A stretch of 11,833 nt of DNA, taken from contig CADEFG010000067.1 in NCBI GenBank assembly GCA_902826505.1, positions 1,077 to 12,909 on the forward strand. The letters are read 5' to 3'. The notes under the pieces are model-generated. The model was not told the origin of the DNA and ran no database searches. It saw only the letters and a list, made by a program, of their open reading frames with translations. A program made the position numbers and the translations under genes. Below, piece by piece: positions 1 through 6,778 of the stretch. How positions within the stretch are numbered: position 1 is the stretch's first letter; every line of letters begins with the position of its first letter. The DNA is from an uncultured Acidobacteriota bacterium (GTDB lineage: Bacteria; Acidobacteriota; Blastocatellia; Pyrinomonadales; Pyrinomonadaceae).

Positions 1-963
1 AGCAAAATAAACGGAGCGTTTCGGTTTTTTTCCGCTTGCCAAAACCCTTGCGAGTTCTAAAACCGCGACACAGCCCGAAGCGTCGTCGTCCGCGCCGTTA
101 AAAAGTTTGTCGTCGCCCGCCGCGTTCGGGCGCAGTCCCAAATGATCCATATGCGCACTGAGCAAGATAACCTCGGATGAAAGCCGCGCATCCGTGCCCG
201 TGATTTTTCCGACCGCGTTCCACGTCTGCTGTTTTTGCGGCGGCGCTAATTCGCCTTTGATCTCGATGTTCGTGCCGTCGGCAAGCTGCGCGAGCTTCGC
301 CGCTTCCGCCGTGCTGACGACGATCAAAGCCGCCGATTTTTCGGTTTTGTTGGAAATCGTCGTAAACGAAACTTTGCGCGCGGCGAAACGATTCCAATTG
401 GCGCGCCACTGGGCGTTTTCTTCAACGATCACGGCGGTTGCACCGCTTCCCGCCAAAGCCTGTAAATTTTGCATCGTGACGGTTGCGCCGTCTTTTGGTT
501 TGATAAATACGACCGCACCGTTTTGCGGCTTTTCGTCCAAAGCCATTTTCTGCAAGGCGCCGCTGGCGTCCGCCGCGTTCATCCGCAAGATGATCATTTC
601 CTTGCCGTGTTCCAAAGCGTTGCTTGCGCCGCCCGCGGAATAGCTGAGTTTCGGGTTAGCGGCAAACGAATTTCTGGTGATGTTGACCGTTTGAATAAAC
701 CCGGTTTTTCCGAGCGAATCTTTTTGTCCGGCGGGTTCGATGCCGAATTGCCTCATCAGTGAAGCAAAATAATAACCCGCAATTTGTTCAAACTGCGTGC
801 CGCTTCCGCGTCCCTGCATCGCGTCGCTCGCCAGAAATTCCAGATGCGCACGCACGTTTTGCTCGTTAATCGCAAGATTTTTCTTCTGTGCGCTGCCAAA
901 GATCGATAATACAAAAATTAAAAGCGCAATGCCTGCTGCGCGTGTCGGATAAAAATTTTTCAT
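1..963 (-). CDS. Secreted M28-family zinc aminopeptidase, N-terminal part (cut by window edge)
   Basis: The frame is open from an ATG at 963 to the window edge, giving 321 codons with the C-terminus missing. Residues 1-26 form a signal peptide (Lys start, hydrophobic core, ending GSAQ). Residues about 30-260 hold a region compatible with a PA-type insert (GSGATAVIVEEN near 172-183). The M28 catalytic domain begins near 264: H271-x-D-H and the NGADDDASG motif at 289-297 are the classic first metal-binding segments, so a cocatalytic di-zinc exopeptidase acting in the periplasm or outside the cell is expected. The remaining metal ligands lie beyond the edge. The gene starts 28 bp after the DUF885 stop on the same strand, so the two are probably co-transcribed. 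No clear Shine-Dalgarno sequence precedes the ATG. The family is certain from motifs; the substrate is unknown. Confidence 0.9.
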   Translation of the reverse strand, partial: MKNFYPTRAAGIALLIFVLSIFGSAQKKNLAINEQNVRAHLEFLASDAMQGRGSGTQFEQIAGYYFASLMRQFGIEPAGQKDSLGKTGFIQTVNITRNSFAANPKLSYSAGGASNALEHGKEMIILRMNAADASGALQKMALDEKPQNGAVVFIKPKDGATVTMQNLQALAGSGATAVIVEENAQWRANWNRFAARKVSFTTISNKTEKSAALIVVSTAEAAKLAQLADGTNIEIKGELAPPQKQQTWNAVGKITGTDARLSSEVILLSAHMDHLGLRPNAAGDDKLFNGADDDASGCVAVLELARVLASGKKPKRSVYFA

Positions 964-991
964 AAATTTGTGATTTTAGAGTATAGCCTTT

Positions 992-2740
992 TTATTTCGG
1001 CAAGCCCTGATAAAACCGCCAGTTCGGTTTGAAATCTTTTGACAATTTTTGTTTCGTTAAAATTGCCCGTACCATTTCGACGGGAATCGAACCTTCTTTG
1101 AGAATCGCGTCGTGAAATTGCCGGTTGGTCATTTTTTTACTGTCAACAAGATCGCGGTGCAGATTGTAAAACTGCAAACCGCCGATCATATAAGCGATTT
1201 GATAAAGCGGTCCGTAATCGCCCGAAAACGAACGGCGAACCTCGCCGAGCGCATTGTCGCGTTCGTGCCCGACACGCTCGACGAGAAAATCAACCGATTC
1301 CTGCGGCGTCATTTTTTCAAGATGAAAATTCAGGCTGAAAATGATTCTCGCGCAGCGATGCATCCGCCAAAAAAGCGCACCGACCCGATCTTCCGCCGTT
1401 TTATTGAAATTTAAATCCCAGAGCAGAAATTCCCAGTACAAAGCCCAGCCTTCGCCCCAGAAAGGCGTCCGAAAAGTTTGCCGGTACGGACGATAACGAT
1501 TGGTCATAAAGCCTTGCAGATGATGACCGGGAATCAGTTCGTGATGCGCGACGGCGTGCGAAAAATGCGGGTTGTTGCCGCGCAAACTCATCAATTTTTG
1601 CTCGTGCGTCATTCCGCTCGTCGGATAGGAAACTAAAATCGTTTCGCCGCCGAGGAAAAACGGCGCGATCAATTGTCGTTCGGGCGACATCATTTCCATG
1701 CGCCAACCGTCACGCGCTAATTTCGGCACGGTCACGAGCCCGTTTTTTTCGACAAATTCGATCGCTTCATAAGCGAGTTTTTTGATCAGTTCGGGTTGTT
1801 TGCCCGGTTCGACGTATTTTTGTTTAACGGCTTCGAGCGCGCGTTTCCAATCGTCGCCGAAACCCATCTCACGCGATGCTTTTTTCATTTCCGCTTCGCA
1901 CCACGCGAATTCCTTGTTGGCGATCTCGATCAGTTCTTCGGGCGTGTAAGGAATCATTTCGTATTCGAGTTCCTCCAAAAGCGCCTCGCGTCCGATCGGG
2001 TCGCCGATGATCGTCGTTTTGTCGTCCGCGCGGATTCCGACCAACTTATCGAGAATGAATGTTTGATAATTCTGAAGTGCGGCGTCAACCGCTTTGTACG
2101 GCTCGCTGTTCCACCATGTAAACGTCGGATCGTAAGCATTATAAAACGCGAACCAACGCTGCAAGGTTTGTTTCAATGACGCAACCGTTCGCGCCGCCCG
2201 GTTCGCGACGGTGCGTTTCGGTTTCGCAATGCTGCCCGCTTCGATGCCTTTTTGCATCTCATAGATTGTTTTGCTTAAATCATTCAAAAGCGCGGCGATC
2301 TTTGCCGGATCGATCGTTTCAAGGCGGCGGCGCGAATCTTCCAAATCGCTGATCGTGCGCGCAAACGGCACAAGCGCAGACATTTCTTCCAATTGTTTCG
2401 CGTCACGGTCGAGTTCGCGTTGTTCGTGGTTGAGATAATTCTTAAAAAGCAGATAATCAACCTGCTCGTCCGGGTTGAGCGCCTCGAAATTCTGCCGACC
2501 CAAGAGCGCGAGCCAATCGGTATTAAGTTGTTTGAAACGCGCCCGCCGATTCGGCGAAGTTTGTGCCGAATAAAAACGATTCAAAATGCCGTAATCCTCG
2601 CCGTATTTCTCGATCACGCCGCGCAAACGGCTCGGTGGTTCGTTGTAATTGCTCAAATCATCCGTCATTTGGGCAAATATAAAATTATTACCCGCCAATA
2701 AAAGACACAAAAATGCGACAAACGTTTTTAATTGCTTCAT
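992..2740 (-). CDS. DUF885 family secreted putative metallopeptidase
   Basis: A full-length 582-residue protein, normal for DUF885. Residues 1-23 are a signal peptide ending FIFAQ, so it is exported. The C-terminal half has the family's metal-site signature: HHELIPGHH at 399-407 (H400, E401 and H406 in a gluzincin-like arrangement) followed by GEGWALYWE at 429-437, whose glutamate (E430) is the likely third ligand. Members are predicted zinc-dependent peptidases; few are biochemically characterised, so the substrate is not predictable. The M28 peptidase gene follows 28 bp downstream, suggesting a two-gene unit for extracellular peptide breakdown. No Shine-Dalgarno sequence is visible before ATG 2740; the signal peptide fixes the start. 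An extended -10 promoter candidate lies about 40 bp upstream. Confidence 0.92.
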   Translation of the reverse strand: MKQLKTFVAFLCLLLAGNNFIFAQMTDDLSNYNEPPSRLRGVIEKYGEDYGILNRFYSAQTSPNRRARFKQLNTDWLALLGRQNFEALNPDEQVDYLLFKNYLNHEQRELDRDAKQLEEMSALVPFARTISDLEDSRRRLETIDPAKIAALLNDLSKTIYEMQKGIEAGSIAKPKRTVANRAARTVASLKQTLQRWFAFYNAYDPTFTWWNSEPYKAVDAALQNYQTFILDKLVGIRADDKTTIIGDPIGREALLEELEYEMIPYTPEELIEIANKEFAWCEAEMKKASREMGFGDDWKRALEAVKQKYVEPGKQPELIKKLAYEAIEFVEKNGLVTVPKLARDGWRMEMMSPERQLIAPFFLGGETILVSYPTSGMTHEQKLMSLRGNNPHFSHAVAHHELIPGHHLQGFMTNRYRPYRQTFRTPFWGEGWALYWEFLLWDLNFNKTAEDRVGALFWRMHRCARIIFSLNFHLEKMTPQESVDFLVERVGHERDNALGEVRRSFSGDYGPLYQIAYMIGGLQFYNLHRDLVDSKKMTNRQFHDAILKEGSIPVEMVRAILTKQKLSKDFKPNWRFYQGLPK

Positions 2741-2781
2741 ATTTTTTGAAAAAAATTTAATCTCTCTGGAGCGTCAAGGAT

Positions 2782-2790
2782 TTTATACCA
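2782..2790 (-). promoter_or_regulatory. Candidate extended -10 promoter for the DUF885-M28 unit
   Basis: On the minus strand 2790-2782 reads TGG followed by TATAAA, an extended -10 element (TGn-TATAAT type). Transcription would start near 2775, giving a leader of about 35 nt before the DUF885 ATG. There is no good -35 box at 17 bp, which fits an extended -10 promoter. The call rests on pattern alone. Confidence 0.4.
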
Positions 2791-2819
2791 TCTTTTCACC
2801 GCCACGCGAAATTTTATCG

Positions 2820-2954
2820 AGTTGCTCTAAAATTGAATCGCTGGACGCATTTTACGAAGTGTTTAGTTCCGTCATGAGCGATTTGGAGGGCGATATTCCG
2901 AACTACGCGAACGTCCAGGCAGTCACGCAAATCGGCGAAGTAAAAATTCCGTGA
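2820..2954 (+). other. Coding-like remnant in the spacer upstream of the DUF885 gene
   Basis: The plus frame ending in TGA at 2952-2954 reads like protein over its last 40 or so codons (for example SLDAFYEVFSSVMSDLEG, then DIPNYANVQAV and QIGEVKIP). The codon choice resembles real genes here, unlike the AT-rich noncoding spacer around it. The only ATG inside this stretch (2874) would leave 26 residues and has no convincing ribosome binding site. It may be the C-terminal relic of a decayed gene, or chance. It overlaps the upstream flank of the divergent DUF885 promoter. I do not recognise the family. Confidence 0.25.
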
Positions 2955-3183
2955 GCAATTAAAATCAAGCAAACAAATCACTTTTTAGTTTGCAGCGTTT
3001 TCCAAATACCGCCAAATATTTTGTCCATTCCCGAAATTTACTTTCAAAAAAATATCGAATTCTTACGCCAAAAGTTTTCAGACCTTCGTCTGTTAAAAGG
3101 TAAACGATTTTTAAGGATACTTTTTCATAACCTTTAACGCTTTACCTTTATGAAACGTTAATTAAAATTCGAGAGAAGAACTT
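2955..3183. other. AT-rich spacer with AAAGGTWA repeats upstream of the small lipoprotein gene
   Basis: This 229-bp stretch holds no convincing gene. It contains a 9-bp dyad, AAAGGTAAA at 3096-3104 and TTTACCTTT at 3141-3149. A third related copy, ACCTTTAACG, lies near 3130-3139. A weak promoter candidate for the lipoprotein gene is TTTACC (3141-3146), 16 bp, TAAAAT (3163-3168), so the second dyad arm would cover the -35 box. A short CAGAC-CTTC-GTCTG hairpin lies at 3079-3092 without a T-run. Confidence 0.3.
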
Positions 3184-3405
3184 ATGATAAAAACACAACG
3201 AGTTAAAATGTTTATCGGTCTATTTTTGTTGACTTTGGCGGCGCTTGGCACGGCTTGCAGTTCCGGCGCGGCGACGACGGCGCAAACTTCGCGTATCAAA
3301 CCGGTCGAATCCCCGACACCGGAATATAAACCGCTCAAACGCGTCAGCCGCGACATCATCAAATCCGAAACAAAAGAGGAAGTCGTCAAAGTCAAAACAA
3401 GGTAA
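3184..3405 (+). CDS. Small putative lipoprotein, uncharacterised (73 aa)
   Basis: The product is a short exported protein. A charged start (MIKTQRVK) leads into a hydrophobic stretch (FIGLFLLTLAALGTAC) and a cysteine at residue 25 followed by SSG. That looks like a lipoprotein signal, although the -3 residue is Gly rather than the usual Leu/Ile/Val. The mature part (about 48 residues) is hydrophilic, with a Pro/Lys-rich middle and a lysine-rich end; no known domain is seen. A purine-rich GAGAGAAG at 3171-3178 serves as ribosome binding site for ATG 3184; an internal ATG at 3208 is a possible alternative start. It stands alone between a spacer and a strong terminator. The gene call is supported by the signal, the ribosome binding site and the terminator; its function is unknown. 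Confidence 0.7.
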   Translation: MIKTQRVKMFIGLFLLTLAALGTACSSGAATTAQTSRIKPVESPTPEYKPLKRVSRDIIKSETKEEVVKVKTR

Positions 3406-3422
3406 AAGATTAAAATCCCCCG

Positions 3423-3480
3423 AAAAGAGAAGGGAAATCCTGATATCGAGATATCAGGATTTCCCTTCTCTTTTGTTTTT
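3423..3480 (+). terminator. Strong intrinsic terminator, 25-bp perfect stem
   Basis: A perfect inverted repeat has arms at 3423-3447 and 3450-3474 with only GA between them, so the apex must open a few pairs. It is followed by GTTTTTT. It starts 18 bp after the lipoprotein stop. The stem is unusually long, and the A-run in the left arm could let it also end transcription of the convergent STAS operon. Confidence 0.85.
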
Positions 3481-3581
3481 TAAAGTTAAATTACAAGTTT
3501 TCAACTACTGTTTTGCTCTAACGAGTGCAAACTCAAAACAACGATCAGTATACTTTAAAGCTCGTAATAAAAAGTAAGATC

Positions 3582-3833
3582 TTACTTTTTAAGATAACTC
3601 TCCCAGCCTGTTCCGGCGCACACCAGACATGGTCTGATGGTTTTGTTTCTGCCCGTTCCCTGACATTGTTCGCAGCTGAGTGCGGGTTGATAAATCGAAA
3701 CGCTGCCTTTGCCGCCACAGACAATGCACGAAGCGGAGTGTCCCGGAGCGACATTCCATTTGCCCGATCCACTACACCACGCACATTTTGCCGGAGATGA
3801 ATTACCTGTTTGCTGACCTGCTTTTAATTCCAT
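3582..3833 (-). CDS. Stand-alone DnaJ-type zinc-finger protein (four CxxCxGxG motifs, 83 aa)
   Basis: The 83-residue protein consists almost wholly of four cysteine motifs: CAWCSGSG (C17/C20), CIVCGGKG (C36/C39), CEQCQGTG (C54/C57) and CLVCAGTG (C69/C72). This is the layout of the DnaJ/Hsp40 central zinc-binding domain, where motifs 1 and 4, and 2 and 3, each bind one zinc ion. There is no J-domain and no substrate-binding C-terminal domain. It is therefore a small DnaJ-ZF-like protein, perhaps cytoplasmic and involved in protein or thiol interactions. It is the last gene of the STAS operon, starting 5 bp after the stop of the 162-aa gene, which suggests coupled translation. Family recognition is firm; the biological role is not known. 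Confidence 0.85.
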   Translation of the reverse strand: MELKAGQQTGNSSPAKCAWCSGSGKWNVAPGHSASCIVCGGKGSVSIYQPALSCEQCQGTGRNKTIRPCLVCAGTGWESYLKK

Positions 3834-3838
3834 TTTGA

Positions 3839-4327
3839 TTATTTAAAAAAGGTGGTTTTATGCGCCACATATTCTTCCCGCCGAAGCAATCCCGCCGATT
3901 CGACCGCTTTTTCAACCGTCAGCAAATCGTCTTCGGCGCGATTCCCGACCCGAACATTGCTGCCGCGCAGTTCCCAATTGTCAAAGCCTTTGTATTTGAG
4001 TTGATTGAACGTTTCAACCGCGTCGTAACCGCTGATCGCCGTAAACGATTCGAGCAAGGCTTCGGCGTTATTTCGCTCACGCGTCGTAATTTCGACCGCC
4101 GAACGAATCGCTCTTCTGACCTGTTCGGTCAGTTCGCGGGCAAGCGGTGTAAGCGGCACTTGATTGATTTCGGGCGAACCGCGAAGCTTGAAAAGTTCGT
4201 CGCGATATTCGGTCAACAATGACAGGTAGTTTCGGCAAAGCTCGACAATATTGCCGCTGTCGGCTTTATTAAAAGCATATTCGGCTTTGAGCAGATTTTC
4301 ATTGACCAATAAATTTACGATTTGCAT
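3839..4327 (-). CDS. Uncharacterised protein in STAS operon (162 aa)
   Basis: I do not recognise this family. The sequence is hydrophilic and mostly helix-forming, with no signal peptide or membrane segment, so it is probably cytoplasmic. Residues about 1-50 and 60-105 look like amphipathic helices rich in Glu, Arg and Leu. A second part (about 105-155) includes DNWELRGSNVRVG and a charged segment. It has a single cysteine (C31). GAGG lies about 9 bp upstream of ATG 4327. It sits 19 bp after the STAS gene and 5 bp before the zinc-finger gene, so it is surely co-transcribed with both. By position it could be a partner of the STAS protein, but no kinase or phosphatase motif is visible. Confidence 0.75.
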   Translation of the reverse strand: MQIVNLLVNENLLKAEYAFNKADSGNIVELCRNYLSLLTEYRDELFKLRGSPEINQVPLTPLARELTEQVRRAIRSAVEITTRERNNAEALLESFTAISGYDAVETFNQLKYKGFDNWELRGSNVRVGNRAEDDLLTVEKAVESAGLLRREEYVAHKTTFFK

Positions 4328-4346
4328 ATGCCGCGCCTCAAACCTT

Positions 4347-4763
4347 TTAACCGATTATTGAGTTATCGAGCTTTCCTGTGGTGACATTTTCTTCCGCGAC
4401 AACTTTGTCGGGAATATTTGCAAAACTATTAATGGCTTCCAGTTCGTTTTCAAAAACATCGAAAACCGTCAGAAGTTTGGTGATGACCATCAATTCTTCG
4501 ACGCGTTTTGTTAAATGAAGCAGTTTCATTTCGCCGCCGTTTTTTTGCAGAGTCGTATAACCGGCGACGAGTTCGCCCAAGCCGCTCGAATCGATATAGC
4601 TGACTTCCGCGAGATTGAGCAAAACTTTCCGCTCACCTTTTTCGACCAGAAAACGCAGGATATTATGTATTTCGATATTGCCTTCGCCGAGTCTGATATT
4701 GCCCGTCAAATCCAGCACCGTCACCGAACCGCTGCGGCGTTCCGTGATAGTCAAGTTGTTCAT
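4347..4763 (-). CDS. STAS-domain anti-sigma-factor antagonist (SpoIIAA/RsbV-like)
   Basis: The product is a cytoplasmic STAS protein of 138 aa. Residues about 3-108 give the STAS fold: LTITERRSGSVTVLDLTGNI at the start, then VLLNLAEVSYIDSSGLGELV. The DSSG motif at 58-61 is the partner-switching site; by alignment with Bacillus SpoIIAA, S59 is the serine that an anti-sigma kinase would phosphorylate. Residues 110-138 are an extra acidic tail not needed for the fold. Such proteins release sigma factors by binding their anti-sigma kinase when dephosphorylated. No kinase, phosphatase or sigma gene lies in the window, so the partners must be elsewhere. First gene of a three-gene operon; AAGG lies about 11 bp upstream of the ATG. 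Confidence 0.9.
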   Translation of the reverse strand: MNNLTITERRSGSVTVLDLTGNIRLGEGNIEIHNILRFLVEKGERKVLLNLAEVSYIDSSGLGELVAGYTTLQKNGGEMKLLHLTKRVEELMVITKLLTVFDVFENELEAINSFANIPDKVVAEENVTTGKLDNSIIG

Positions 4764-4873
4764 TGATGTTTTACCTTGAAAATTCAGCTGTAAATTTCAG
4801 GCGATTCGGCGAATTCCGAAGAAACTGAGAAGAGAGTTAGCAAAGCTCTTTACCTGTTCAGAATGAACTTTTA

Positions 4874-4902
4874 TTGACTATATGTCAAATGTGCAATATA
4901 GT
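4874..4902 (+). promoter_or_regulatory. Near-consensus sigma-70 promoter for the Xre-type regulator
   Basis: TTGACT at 4874-4879 and TATAGT at 4897-4902 are separated by exactly 17 bp, matching the consensus at 5/6 and 5/6 positions. Transcription would start near 4909, leaving a leader of only about 16 nt before ATG 4926 and no Shine-Dalgarno sequence. On the opposite strand a perfect TTGACA (4888-4883) could serve the divergent STAS operon, though its -10 (CATTCT at 4865-4860) is poor. Confidence 0.75.
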
Positions 4903-4903
4903 C
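4876..4903. promoter_or_regulatory. Probable operator: dyad over the regulator's promoter
   Basis: GACTATAT (4876-4883) and ATATAGTC (4896-4903) are a perfect 8-bp inverted repeat with a 12-bp centre, overlapping both the -35 and -10 boxes. Related half-sites follow: CTATA at 4914-4918 and CTATATGCAA at 4922-4931, the last spanning the start codon. The layout fits autorepression by the downstream HTH protein, and it may also control the divergent STAS operon. Binding is inferred. Confidence 0.5.
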
Positions 4904-4925
4904 TGGATGCAAGCTATACTTCTAT

Positions 4926-5207
4926 ATGCAAAAATCATACTCCGAAAAAAACGCGCCGTTGACGATCGAAGTTCGGATCGACGAACTGTTGGAAGTTCGC
5001 GGTCGCTCTTTTTACTGGCTTTCGAAACAAACCGGTGTCAGCCACACAACTCTTTGGCGGCTAAAAAAAGGCAAGGCGCTCGGCATTAATTTTATAACGC
5101 TCGAAAAAATCTGTCAGGCGCTCGAATGCGAACCCGGCGATGTCCTGAAGCTCGAAAACAATCCGGCAAAAACCAGAAAGCGAATCACCCAAACAAAAGC
5201 GTCATAA
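4926..5207 (+). CDS. Small Xre/Cro-C1-type HTH transcriptional regulator
   Basis: A 93-residue cytoplasmic DNA-binding protein. Residues about 14-75 form a Cro/C1-type helix-turn-helix domain: an opening helix (IEVRIDELLEVRG), then WLSKQTGVSHTTLWRLKKGK, where SHTTLWRLKKG is the recognition helix region, then LEKICQALECEPGDVLKLE, the usual ending of this family. Residues 78-93 are a basic tail (KTRKRITQTK). ATG 4926 is chosen because it lies just after a strong promoter; translation would be nearly leaderless and there is no Shine-Dalgarno sequence. An in-frame TTG at 4960 is a possible alternative. It is divergent from the STAS operon and has dyad half-sites over its own promoter, so autoregulation is likely. 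No toxin partner is adjacent. Confidence 0.85.
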   Translation: MQKSYSEKNAPLTIEVRIDELLEVRGRSFYWLSKQTGVSHTTLWRLKKGKALGINFITLEKICQALECEPGDVLKLENNPAKTRKRITQTKAS

Positions 5208-5249
5208 TAAAGAAATTCTTGGTCAGAGGCATGAAATCAAAAACAATTT

Positions 5250-5490
5250 TTGGCATTAATATATTTGAAACAGTTGATTGCGAAAATTGGCGCTGAAAGC
5301 GCACTGAAGAAAGTAGCCGGACGTGAAACGTCTGGTAATCTTCAAATCGAAATCGCGCATTGCAGATGCGCCGCAGAAATCTCTGGCGCATCTGCAATGC
5401 GCGATTTCGTCATTCGCTGTCCAGACGTTTCACGTCCGGCTACTTTCTTTTTGCCGCTCACGCGGCTGAGTCAAAGATATTAATGCCCAA
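5250..5490. repeat. Nested palindromic element (~240 bp), MITE-like candidate
   Basis: Three layers of inverted repeat share one centre. Inner: 5348-5372 with 5385-5409, 25 bp perfect, 12-nt loop. Middle: 5307-5335 with 5421-5449, 29 bp perfect. Outer, imperfect: 5250-5273 with 5466-5490, sharing GCATTAATAT and TTTGA. Between middle and outer layers each side has its own small hairpin (GCGCT/AGCGC near 5290; GCCGC/GCGGC near 5455). No open reading frame of note lies inside. It separates two convergent genes, so it may also end transcription, but it is far larger than a terminator. I found no clear target-site duplication and cannot name the family. Confidence 0.75.
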
Positions 5491-5509
5491 TTTTTTAATC
5501 GTTCAGCGA

Positions 5510-6679
5510 TCAAATTTCATCTAAAAAACTCTCGCCGTCCGTGAGTTTCAAACCGAAGTTTTCGGCGATCGTTTGTCCGATGTCCGCTAAAGATCGGCGC
5601 GTGCCGAGATCGGCATTTGCCCGCGCGGATTTTCCGTAAACCAGCAGCGGCGCATATTCGCGCGTATGATCCGAACCTTCTTTGGTCGGGTCGTTGCCGT
5701 GATCGGCGGTGATGATGAACAAATCGTCGTCGCGCATCGCGCCGAGAATTTCGGGTAAACGATTGTCAAAATGTTCCAGGGCTTTGGCATAACCTTCCGT
5801 GTCGCGCCGGTGTCCGTAGAGCATATCGAAATCTACGAGGTTCGAGAAAATCAAGCCGCGTGATTCGGCGTTCAAAGCGTTGATCGTCTGGTCGATCGCC
5901 TGATCGTTGTTCTTCGCGGTCAAATCTTCGGTGACGCCCATCGAATCATAGATCGAAGCGATCTTGCCGATGCAGACAACATCCAAACCGTTTTCTTTGA
6001 GAAGCGGCAAAAGATTATCGGGCGGCGGCGGAACGGCGTAATCGTGACGGTTTTCGGTGCGTTTGAAGGTTTCGGCGGTTTCACCGACAAACGGACGCGC
6101 GATTACGCGCCCGACTTTGTCTTCGCCGTCAAGAATTTCGCGCGCAATGTGGCAAATCTCGTAAAGTCTTTCGATCGGAATGATTTCTTCGTGGGCGGCG
6201 ATCTGAAAAACGGAATCAGCCGAAGTGTAAACGATCGGTTTGCCGGTTTTGAGATGTTCTTCGCCAAACTCTTTGATGATCTCCGTTCCCGAAGCCGGAA
6301 CATTTGCAAGCACGCCCGGCAGTTTGGCTTTTGCCGTGAATTCGTCAATAATGCGCGGCGGAAAACCTTCGGGAAACGTCGGAAAAGCCTTTTTCAAAAT
6401 GATTCCCGCCATTTCCCAATGTCCGGTCGTCGTGTCTTTGCCATTCGATTTCAAGGTGCATTTGCCGTAATTGCCGTGCAGCACTTCGAGCGCGGGCAAA
6501 TCTTTCAAAGGTCTGATATTTCCCAAACCAAGTTTTTGCAGATTCGGCAAATTGACCTTGCGCGATTCGAGAATATGCCCGAGCGTGTCCGCACCTTTAT
6601 CGCCCCAGGCATCGGCGTCGGGCATTTCGCCAATCCCGGCGCTGTCTAAAACCATCAAAACTATCCGGTTAAATTTCAT
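5510..6679 (-). CDS. deoB: Phosphopentomutase
   Basis: DeoB interconverts ribose 1-phosphate and ribose 5-phosphate (and the deoxy forms), linking nucleoside salvage to the pentose phosphate pathway in the cytoplasm. At 389 residues it has the usual family length. Alkaline-phosphatase-superfamily metal motifs are visible: VLDSAGIGEMPDA with D12 near the N-terminus, GADTLGH at 30-36, TTTGHWEMAG at 83-92 whose T85 matches the activating threonine of characterised enzymes, DFDMLYGHRRD near 285, and TADHGND followed by HTREYAPLL near the C-terminus. The ATG at 6679 gives the expected N-terminus; no Shine-Dalgarno sequence is apparent. No other nucleoside catabolism gene is adjacent, so it seems to be transcribed alone. 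It ends in TGA, showing that TGA is a stop codon in this genome. Confidence 0.97.
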   Translation of the reverse strand: MKFNRIVLMVLDSAGIGEMPDADAWGDKGADTLGHILESRKVNLPNLQKLGLGNIRPLKDLPALEVLHGNYGKCTLKSNGKDTTTGHWEMAGIILKKAFPTFPEGFPPRIIDEFTAKAKLPGVLANVPASGTEIIKEFGEEHLKTGKPIVYTSADSVFQIAAHEEIIPIERLYEICHIAREILDGEDKVGRVIARPFVGETAETFKRTENRHDYAVPPPPDNLLPLLKENGLDVVCIGKIASIYDSMGVTEDLTAKNNDQAIDQTINALNAESRGLIFSNLVDFDMLYGHRRDTEGYAKALEHFDNRLPEILGAMRDDDLFIITADHGNDPTKEGSDHTREYAPLLVYGKSARANADLGTRRSLADIGQTIAENFGLKLTDGESFLDEI

Positions 6680-6689
6680 ATCTTAATCT

Positions 6690-6778
6690 TAAAGTGAAAA
6701 AGTGAAAAAGTGAAAAGATGGAAAAATTATGTCGAACAAAACTGTCAAACTTTTTCACTTTTCAGCTTTTTCACTTTA
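6690..6778. repeat. Inverted array of AAAGTGAA units between VWA gene and deoB
   Basis: Three head-to-tail 8-bp units AAAGTGAA occupy 6691-6714. Two copies of the complement TTCACTTT lie at 6754-6761 and 6770-6777, so the arms (6690-6718 and 6750-6778) can fold into a stem of about 25-29 bp with small defects and a loop of about 31 nt. The stop codon of the VWA gene (6776-6778) is inside the right arm. On the minus strand this could end the VWA transcript or shape deoB expression; there is no strong T-run. Confidence 0.6.

Noticed and set aside
194..643. Plus-strand open frame of 149 codons
   Set aside because: It is antisense to the clear M28 peptidase frame with signal peptide and HxDH/NGADDDASG motifs; composition is that of a shadow frame.
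3079..3092. CAGAC-CTTC-GTCTG hairpin as a terminator
   Set aside because: The stem is only 5 bp, no T-run follows on either strand, and no gene ends close by.
3582..3833. Truncated DnaJ pseudogene
   Set aside because: There is no trace of a J-domain or C-terminal domain on either side; the gene has its own start and stop and fits an operon, so a stand-alone zinc finger is simpler.
4926..5207. Xre-type protein as the antitoxin of a toxin-antitoxin pair
   Set aside because: No small toxin-like gene is adjacent in the same direction; the next element downstream is the palindrome and the upstream neighbour is a STAS protein.
6044..6649. Plus-strand open frame of 201 codons
   Set aside because: It lies wholly antisense to deoB, which has all family motifs; no domain or ribosome binding site supports it.
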